Positions 58,074 through 64,000 of a DNA stretch of 64,000 nt are shown piece by piece. The position numbers and the translations under genes are program-made. Source of the DNA: Mesorhizobium sp. YM1C-6-2. Its GTDB lineage: Bacteria; Pseudomonadota; Alphaproteobacteria; Rhizobiales; Rhizobiaceae. Position 1 is the first letter of the stretch. Each line of letters starts with the position of its first letter. The notes beneath the pieces were generated by a model that saw only the letters and a program-made list of their open reading frames with translations, was not told the DNA's origin and did not search any database. Where the stretch lies: NCBI RefSeq assembly GCF_003666685.1, contig NZ_RCIZ01000008.1:1-64000 (forward strand), written 5' to 3'.

Positions 58074-59367
58074 TTACGACCTGCCGATCGCGCTCGGCCT
58101 GATGGCGGCGCTGGGCGCCGTTCCGGGCGATGCGCTCTCGGCCTATGTCGTCCTCGGCGAACTGTCGCTCGACGGCACTATTGCAGCTGTCGCCGGCGCG
58201 CTGCCCGCCGCCATCGGCGCCAATGCGGAAGGCAAGGGGCTGATCTGCCCGCATGCAAGCGGGCCCGAGGCCGCCTGGGCGGGTGCGGACATCGACATAC
58301 TGGCGCCGCGCAGCCTTATCGCCATCGCCAACCATTTTCGGGGAACGCAAGTGCTGTCGCGGCCCGAGGCAAGCGTGCATGTGGCGGCAAGCAACCTGCC
58401 CGACCTCGCCGACATAAAGGGGCAGGAGAGCGCGCGGCGGGCGCTCGAAGTGGCCGCGGCCGGTGGCCACAATCTGCTGATGGTCGGCCCGCCGGGTTCC
58501 GGCAAGTCGATGCTGGCGCAGCGCCTGCCGTCCATCCTTCCGCGCCTGCAGCCAAAGGAGTTGCTCGAGGTTTCGATGATCGCCTCTATGGCCGGCGAGC
58601 TGGCAGGCGGCAGGCTGACGGACCGCCGCCCTTTCCGGGCACCGCACCATTCCGCGTCGATGGCCGCCCTTGTCGGTGGCGGCTTGCGGGCGAGGCCCGG
58701 CGAAGTGTCGCTCGCCCACAACGGCGTGCTCTTCCTCGATGAGCTGCCGGAGTTCTCGCCGCAGGCGCTCGACGCATTGCGGCAACCGCTCGAAACCGGC
58801 GAATGCGTGATCGCGAGGGCGAACCATCGCGTCGCCTATCCGGCGCGCATCCAGCTCATCGCCGCGATGAACCCCTGCCGGTGCGGCATGGCGGGCGAGC
58901 CGGGCTATCGCTGCGCGCGCGGACCGCGGTGCCAGACTGACTATCAGGCGCGCATATCCGGGCCGCTGTTAGACCGCATCGACCTGCGCATCGAAGTGCC
59001 CGCGGTGTCGGCCGGCGAGCTGATCCGGCCCGGACGCGCCGAAGCGAGTGCAGCAGTCGCCGCCCGCGTCCTTGCTGCACGCGAGATCCAGCAGGAGCGG
59101 CTCGACCGGCTGGGTGTCGCGGCCACGACCAACGCGCATTGTCCGACCGCGCTGATCGAGGAGATCGCCGCGCCCGATGCCGCCGGCCTGACGCTGCTGC
59201 GCGACGCCAGCGAGAAGCTCGGCTTCTCCGCCCGCGCCTACCACCGCGTGCTCAGGGTGGCGCGCACGCTGGCCGACCTCGACCGGTCAGGGACGGTCGG
59301 CCGCATCCATCTCGCGGAAGCCATCTCCTACCGCATCAGCGCGGAGCGCATGGCGCAGGCGGCGTAA
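58056..59367 (+). pseudogene. comM: comM 3' fragment (AAA ATPase part)
   Basis: Codes for about 430 residues of ComM from PKEGSHYDLPIALG onwards, including Walker A VGPPGSGKSMLAQRLPSILP, GVLFLDELPEFSPQALDALR (Walker B) and the CRCGMAG...YRCARGPRC zinc-like segment, ending IHLAEAISYRIS. The frame extends left to a GTG at 57,904 within island DNA, so a chimeric product with a foreign 47-residue N-terminus is possible but lacks the native first 78 residues. Joined to the 5' fragment (24,404-24,639 plus 58,074-59,367) it makes 1,530 nt, exactly 510 codons including stop. Confidence 0.93.
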
Positions 59368-59450
59368 GGCGCGCCTAGAGAAATCACGAACGTCCAGTCA
59401 GCCTAGGACTGAAAAGCCCGCTGTGGTGTCAGGAAAACGGAGAGCGTTGG

Positions 59451-60080
59451 CTATCTCACCGCGCCGACGAGCGGCGCCGCCGGCTGGCTGTCGCGGATCG
59501 TCACCCAGCGCCCGGTGTGGTTGCTGGCCTGGCGCTTCAGGAACCGGTAGCCGGTCTCGTGCCACTGGCGGACGGCATCGGTGAGGTTGTCGAGCACGAA
59601 ATCGCCCTTGTCGGTGCGGACTGTCAGCACGGCGTGGCCCTCGCCGTCCGGCTTGCGCACGACGGTGATCAGCAGGTTCGACAGCGACAGGCCCTGATTC
59701 ATCAGGTCGCGCCGCTTCTCCAGCACATAGTCCTCGCAGTCGCCGGCGCCGATCGGATATGCCCAGACCTCGTCCTTGCCGTAGAGGTCGATATCGTTCA
59801 CCGGCTTGATCGCCGCGTTGACGCCGACATTGACGGCGACGATCTGCTTCCACAGCGAACCGGACATGCGCTCGGGACCGGAGTCGCGCAAGCGGATGTT
59901 GCATTCGACAGGATTGGCGCGGCAGAACTCGTAATGGCCGATCGGCTGCGAGGTGAGCCCGCCCGTCAGCATCGGTTGCGCGGCGAATGCCTGGGTCATG
60001 GAGAGGCCGGCTACGAGAGCCGATCCAATCGCGACCAAAACGCTGTTCCGCGCCCGCCCCTTTGTTCGTGAGGAAGCCAT
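59451..60080 (-). CDS. BTLCP transglutaminase-like cysteine peptidase
   Basis: 209 residues with a signal peptide (VLVAIGSALVAGLSMTQAFA). The catalytic Cys lies in YPIGAGDCEDYVLEKRRDLM, His in GHAVLTVRTDKGDFVLDN with the following Asp. This is the bacterial transglutaminase-like cysteine proteinase family, common in rhizobia and related to LapG. It acts in the periplasm and may process surface or secreted proteins. Confidence 0.9.
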   Translation of the reverse strand: MASSRTKGRARNSVLVAIGSALVAGLSMTQAFAAQPMLTGGLTSQPIGHYEFCRANPVECNIRLRDSGPERMSGSLWKQIVAVNVGVNAAIKPVNDIDLYGKDEVWAYPIGAGDCEDYVLEKRRDLMNQGLSLSNLLITVVRKPDGEGHAVLTVRTDKGDFVLDNLTDAVRQWHETGYRFLKRQASNHTGRWVTIRDSQPAAPLVGAVR

Positions 60081-60303
60081 CTAACCCCGACCCACGTCTT
60101 TTTGTTTCTTAAGGAAACGTTAAGGGACATTCCTCGGGTCGTGTCAATTCGATTAGCCAGTCAGATTATTGTGATGGTTACCGCGTGGCGGCGACCGCGG
60201 CGAATCTGCAACAGCCGGTCGCTTCTGCCGAAGCAGTGCACGGACAGGCTTATCTTGCCGCAATCGGGACCGGTTCCCACTCCCGGCAATCGCATCGACC
60301 GGG

Positions 60304-61578
60304 TCAGCCCTTCGCCTTGCGCGTCTCGCGCACCTTCGGCGCGGGCGCGGCGTTGCCGTAGCTGGTGATGAAATCGACGATCCGGGGCACGATCTCGGAG
60401 CGGAAGCGCGAGCCGTTGAAGACGCCGTAATGGCCGACCGCCGGCTGCACATAGTGCACGCGCCGGTCTTCCGGGATGTTGACGCAGAGCCCGTGCGCGG
60501 CCTCGGTCTGGCCGAGGCCGGAAATGTCGTCGTTCTCGCCCTCGATGGTGAGCAGCGCCACGTTGCGTATCGCCTTCGGGTCGACCGGCGTGCCGCGATG
60601 CGTCATCTCGCCCTTCGGCAGCGCGTGGCGGATAAAGACCGTATCGACGGTCTGCAGGTAGAATTCCGCCGTCAAATCCATCACGGCGAGATATTCGTCG
60701 TAGAAGTCGCGGTGCTTCTCGGCCCCGTCGCCGTCATTCTTGACGAGGTGCATGAAGAAGTCCTTGTGCGCCGTGATGTGGCGGTCGAGGTTCATGCTCA
60801 TGAAGCCGGAGAGCTGCAGGAAGCCGGGATAGACATCGCGCGAGAAGCCCGGCACCGGCCACGGCACCTGCATGATGACGTTGTCGCGGAACCAGTCGAG
60901 GCCCTTTTCCTCGGCGAGCAGGTTGACCGCTGTCGGGTTGCGCCGCGTGTCGACCGGCCCGCCCATCAGCGTCATGGTGGCCGGGGCGAAGCGGTCGCCT
61001 TTCGCCTCCATCAGCGCCACCGCCGCAAGCACCGGCACCGATGGCTGGCAGACCGCCATCACATGGGTGTCCGGCCCCAGCTTGTGGAAGATATCGATGA
61101 CGTAATCGATGTAGTCGTCGAGATCGAACGTGCCCTCGGCGGCCGGCACCATGCGCGCGTCCGTCCAGTCGGTGATGTAAACGTCGGCATAGGGCAACAT
61201 CGCCTCGACCGTGCCGCGCAGCAGCGTCGCATAGTGGCCGGACATCGGCGCGACGATCAACAGCTTCGGATCGGCCCGGCGTCCGCCCGGCAGGTCGCGC
61301 TCGAAGCGAATCAGGTTGCAGAAGGGCCGCGACCAGACGACCCGCTCCGTCACGGCGACCGTCTTCCAGTCGACCACCGTCTGCGTCAGGCCGAAGGCAG
61401 GCTTGCCGTAGCGGCGCGTAGTGCGTTCGAACAGTTCGGCCGTGGCCGCGATCGAGCGCCCGAAAGGCGTGTGGGAAAACGGGTTGAGCGGATTGGAATA
61501 GAGCAGCTTCACCGCATCGGCATAGGCCCGGAAGGGCTGCACGGCGGCATGGTTCAGTTCGTAAAGCTGGTAGAACAC
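60304..61578 (-). CDS. phaZ: Intracellular polyhydroxybutyrate depolymerase
   Basis: 424 residues from a GTG at 61,578, giving the canonical N-terminus MFYQLYELNHAAVQPFRAYA. The catalytic Ser180 is in HVMAVCQPSVPVLAAVALMEA (CQPS instead of GxSxG, as in known PhaZ enzymes). PAVGHYGVFNGSRF near the C-terminus holds the catalytic His. It mobilises carbon reserves stored as PHB granules. The frame is open 14 codons further upstream but those residues are not family-like. Confidence 0.92.
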   Translation of the reverse strand: MFYQLYELNHAAVQPFRAYADAVKLLYSNPLNPFSHTPFGRSIAATAELFERTTRRYGKPAFGLTQTVVDWKTVAVTERVVWSRPFCNLIRFERDLPGGRRADPKLLIVAPMSGHYATLLRGTVEAMLPYADVYITDWTDARMVPAAEGTFDLDDYIDYVIDIFHKLGPDTHVMAVCQPSVPVLAAVALMEAKGDRFAPATMTLMGGPVDTRRNPTAVNLLAEEKGLDWFRDNVIMQVPWPVPGFSRDVYPGFLQLSGFMSMNLDRHITAHKDFFMHLVKNDGDGAEKHRDFYDEYLAVMDLTAEFYLQTVDTVFIRHALPKGEMTHRGTPVDPKAIRNVALLTIEGENDDISGLGQTEAAHGLCVNIPEDRRVHYVQPAVGHYGVFNGSRFRSEIVPRIVDFITSYGNAAPAPKVRETRKAKG

Positions 61579-61730
61579 ATCGAACCCCGTTCTACCGGGT
61601 CTTGCCCGGCGGCCTCCCATTGCTGGACAACGAAGTTAGCGATGTTTTGTTGCGATGCAATACGTCACGCCGCGTTAGCTATTGCGCCGGCTTGGTTCGT
61701 CGCTCCGAAAATCTTCCACTTTCAATGGCT

Positions 61731-62024
61731 TCAGTCGAACACGCCTTCGACGAGCACCATTTCCGCATCTGCGAACTTCCGGCGGATGGCCCGCGCCGCC
61801 GTGTATTCCGGCGAGTGATAGCAATCCTGCGCCGCCTTCAACGACGGAAACTCGATCACCACGTTGCGCGCCCACCTCTTGCCTTCGGTCGCCTCGAAGG
61901 CGCCGCCGCGCGCCAGGAACCTGGCGCCATATTTCTCGAAGGCGGGTTTCGCCGCGGCGACGTAGTCCTTGTAGGCTTCCGGGTTCTTCACCTCTACATG
62001 CGCGATCCAGTATCCCTTGGGCAT
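61731..62024 (-). CDS. DUF1330 protein
   Basis: 97 residues of the ferredoxin-like DUF1330 family: MPKGYWIAHVEVKNPEAYKD, then GAFEATEGKRWARNVVIEFP and CYHSPEYTAARAIR. The fold resembles YCII/dabb dimers; function unknown. AAGGAGGAG precedes the ATG at 62,024. It follows pyrF by 18 nt, so the two are co-transcribed. Confidence 0.9.
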   Translation of the reverse strand: MPKGYWIAHVEVKNPEAYKDYVAAAKPAFEKYGARFLARGGAFEATEGKRWARNVVIEFPSLKAAQDCYHSPEYTAARAIRRKFADAEMVLVEGVFD

Positions 62025-62042
62025 GGTCTCCTCCTTATCCAT

Positions 62043-62726
62043 TCAAGCCGCACCCATCTCCGCGAGGATCGCCTCGGCCGCCGCGCGGCGGTCGGGCGCC
62101 TTGACGATTGGCCGCGCCACAACCAGATGGCTTGCGCCGGCGCGGATCGCGTCTGCCGGCGTCATCACGCGCTTCTGGTCGCCGTGGTCCGCGCCGGCCG
62201 GCCTGATTCCGGGCGTCACCACCGCGAGATCCGGCCCCACCACCCTGCGCACCGCGGCCGCCTCATCCGCCGAGCAGACGATGCCGCCCATGCCGGCGGC
62301 AAGCGCCTGTTCAGCGCGGCGCAGCACCAGCGTATGCGGGTCGTATTCGTAACCGGCGTCGATCAGGTCGGCCTCGTCCATCGAGGTGAGCACCGTGACG
62401 CCGAGCAGGGTCAGGTCCGAACCCTTCGCCGCTTCGACCGCGGCGCGCATCGCCTTCGGATAGGCATGCAGCGTCAGCATCGACATGCCCATCCGGACGA
62501 TGTTCTCGACGCCCTTGGCAACCGTGTTGTCGATGTCGAGCAGCTTCATGTCGAGGAATATCTTTTTGCCGTCCGAAGCCAGTTCGCGGGCGAAATCGAG
62601 GCCTCCCGCAAAGGCGAGCTGATAGCCGATCTTGTAGAAGGAGACGGTACCGTCGAGACCCCGCACCACCTTCTCGGCCTCCGCGACATCAGGCACGTCG
62701 AGCCCTACGATCAGTCTTTCCCGCAT
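62043..62726 (-). CDS. pyrF: Orotidine 5'-phosphate decarboxylase
   Basis: 227 residues, TIM barrel. The active-site array D59-x-K61-x-x-D64-x-D66 is visible in [13 protein letters not shown], and [20 protein letters not shown] is the phosphate-binding end. It makes UMP in pyrimidine synthesis. AGGAGG precedes the ATG. Confidence 0.96.
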   Translation of the reverse strand: MRERLIVGLDVPDVAEAEKVVRGLDGTVSFYKIGYQLAFAGGLDFARELASDGKKIFLDMKLLDIDNTVAKGVENIVRMGMSMLTLHAYPKAMRAAVEAAKGSDLTLLGVTVLTSMDEADLIDAGYEYDPHTLVLRRAEQALAAGMGGIVCSADEAAAVRRVVGPDLAVVTPGIRPAGADHGDQKRVMTPADAIRAGASHLVVARPIVKAPDRRAAAEAILAEMGAA

Positions 62727-62749
62727 GCCGGTCCTCCTGTCGCCAGCCG

Positions 62750-63346
62750 TCACGGCTCCACCCTCGTCGACATCATCGCGGCGCGCTCGATCAGCGACCG
62801 GCAGACCTTTTCCATCTGGTGGCGCAGCCGCTCTTCCCTGAACTGGCCGTCTTCGTCGAATGCTTCTGACGCCTTGCCGACCGAGCATTGCGGCGTGACC
62901 ACTTCGACCTGGCAGGCCATCAGCACCGCGCGCAGATGATAGAGCCCGCGCGTACCGGCGAAATTGCCGTCCGACGAGGAACAGAGCGCCGCCACCTTGC
63001 CCTCGAACGGCTTGACCGGACGGCCGCCGTCGCGGCGCACCCGGCTTGCCCAGTCGAGCGCGTTCTTCAGCAATGGCGGTATCGAGGCATTGTATTCCGG
63101 GCTGGCAATGAGCATCCCGTCATGGGCGGCGATCTGGCGCGCCAGCTTCAGTGCATTGTCCGGGACGCCCTTTTCCTTCTCGAGGTCCTGGTCCATGAGC
63201 GGCAGCGGATAGTCGCCGAGCGAGATGCGGGTCACATCCGCCCCCTGCAACGCCAGTTCCTTCATCGCCGCATCGGCGGTCCTGATCGAAAAGGCCCCGG
63301 TGCGAAGCGATCCGGCGAAGACGAGGATTTTCGGAATCACAGGCAT
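62750..63346 (-). CDS. NADPH-dependent FMN reductase family protein
   Basis: 198 residues of the flavodoxin-like FMN reductase family: [20 protein letters not shown] with the phosphate loop, [20 protein letters not shown] with the SPEYN flavin motif, and [20 protein letters not shown]. It may act as a quinone or chromate reductase. The ATG at 63,346 is chosen because AGGGAC precedes it. It is 23 nt upstream of pyrF in the same orientation. Confidence 0.9.
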   Translation of the reverse strand: MPVIPKILVFAGSLRTGAFSIRTADAAMKELALQGADVTRISLGDYPLPLMDQDLEKEKGVPDNALKLARQIAAHDGMLIASPEYNASIPPLLKNALDWASRVRRDGGRPVKPFEGKVAALCSSSDGNFAGTRGLYHLRAVLMACQVEVVTPQCSVGKASEAFDEDGQFREERLRHQMEKVCRSLIERAAMMSTRVEP

Positions 63347-63447
63347 GGCCGTCCCTTTGCCCGCAGCTATAGGCAAAGCAGCCGTCAAATCAATACAGCG
63401 CAGCCCGGCTTGCGAGTTCGCTTCGCCGGCGATCCGCGTCGCCCGCG

Positions 63448-64000
63448 TCAGTTCCGCGTGGCGCGGCGGTAGAGCCAGAGCTGGGTCGGCGGGATGTTGC
63501 GCAGGATGAAGTGGAAGTGCTCAACGGTGTAGTCGCCGTGGCCCGGTGGGATCGGCGATTTCGGCCCGTAGGTGAGCTGCACCACCGGCCGTCCGTTCGG
63601 GATGCGCTTGAGCAGGCTGTCGAGATAGGCGACGCGGCGCTCGACGGGGAAGTTCAGCAGCGGCACGCCCGACACGACGCAGTCAAAGACCACGTCGCGC
63701 TTGTCGCCCAGTGTCTTGTCGAGATTGAAGCCGTCGCCCTCGATCACGTTGACGCCCGAATAGTTGCGCCTGAGATGCGAAACGAACTGCGAGGAATATT
63801 CGACGGCATAGAGATCGGCCGGCTTCACGCCGCGTCCGAGGATCGCCTTGGTGATGACGCCGGTGCCGGGACCCACTTCAAGCACCGGCAGCCCGGATCT
63901 GGTGTCGATGACGGAAGCCATGCGCCGCGCCGTCACGGAACTGGTCGGGATGATTGCGCCTACGGCTCGCGGCTTGTCGATCCAGCCTTTGAAGAACTTC
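63448..64000 (-). CDS. pmtA: Phospholipid N-methyltransferase (5' end outside window)
   Basis: The visible 183 residues start within KFFKGWIDKPRAVGAIIPTS and lack only the extreme N-terminus. LPVLEVGPGTGVITKAILGR is the AdoMet-binding motif; VVSGVPLLNFPVERR and PVVQLTYGPKSPIPPG follow as in PmtA of Agrobacterium and Sinorhizobium. It methylates phosphatidylethanolamine towards phosphatidylcholine at the membrane. Confidence 0.88.
   Translation of the reverse strand, partial: KFFKGWIDKPRAVGAIIPTSSVTARRMASVIDTRSGLPVLEVGPGTGVITKAILGRGVKPADLYAVEYSSQFVSHLRRNYSGVNVIEGDGFNLDKTLGDKRDVVFDCVVSGVPLLNFPVERRVAYLDSLLKRIPNGRPVVQLTYGPKSPIPPGHGDYTVEHFHFILRNIPPTQLWLYRRATRN

Overview
The window is high-GC alphaproteobacterial chromosome, most likely Hyphomicrobiales (Rhizobiales) and Mesorhizobium/Phyllobacteriaceae-like. 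Signs of this are mbfA under a perfect Irr-type (ICE) palindrome, a GTTC-N7-GTTC LexA box before comM, a PmtA-type phospholipid N-methyltransferase, a BTLCP cysteine peptidase, a TAXI TRAP system, and dispersed intergenic repeats of rhizobial style. No rRNA, tRNA or CRISPR was seen.

Left chromosomal part (1-24.6 kb): the start of an ECF sigma factor gene with its YciI partner; a TAXI-TRAP transporter with a DUF1850 gene; ferritin-like yciE and mbfA (iron); a TetR/HlyD/ABC efflux operon resembling cecR-ybhGFSR; a CYTH-CHAD pair and a YiiX-like hydrolase; an orphan metallo-beta-lactamase-fold gene; a SulP permease; a PAP2 phosphatase; a GGDEF-EAL protein; a polytopic membrane protein with GT2 and GtrA genes; gshB; and the 5' end of comM.

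Island (24,640-58,073, about 33.4 kb): comM is split by an integrated element flanked by an 18-bp perfect direct repeat. Joining the flanks at the repeat restores a 509-codon comM reading frame. At the right end lie a tyrosine integrase, an integrase relic and an operon of AlpA-like regulator, 58-aa protein, winged-helix protein and two small genes. The winged-helix gene carries five palindromic iteron-like repeats in different reading frames. Cargo from left to right: (i) an operon for a 3,185-aa animal-type haem peroxidase/RTX protein (candidate Mn-oxidising MopA-like), a type I secretion ABC ATPase, a membrane-anchored RTX protein and an HlyD adaptor, next to a divergent NarX/NarL-type two-component system; (ii) a metabolic/signalling block with a SpeD (AdoMet decarboxylase) homologue, an outer-membrane barrel, a class III cyclase with TolB-like/TPR domains, a DUF1415-like protein and an amidinotransferase/DDAH-like enzyme; (iii) a serine resolvase with palindromic sites in front of it; (iv) a Hachiman antiphage system (hamA-hamB). 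No relaxase or type IV secretion gene is seen, so the element looks like an integrated, possibly mobilisable or phage-satellite-like island rather than an ICE.

Right chromosomal part (58.1-64 kb): the 3' part of comM, a BTLCP transglutaminase-like peptidase, PHB depolymerase phaZ, a DUF1330 gene, pyrF, an NADPH-dependent FMN reductase and the start-truncated pmtA.

The most notable points are the reconstructible comM integration with an intact SOS box, the peroxidase secretion island, the SpeD-like/amidinotransferase-like pair, and the internal iterons. All family assignments come from reading motifs; no database search was run.
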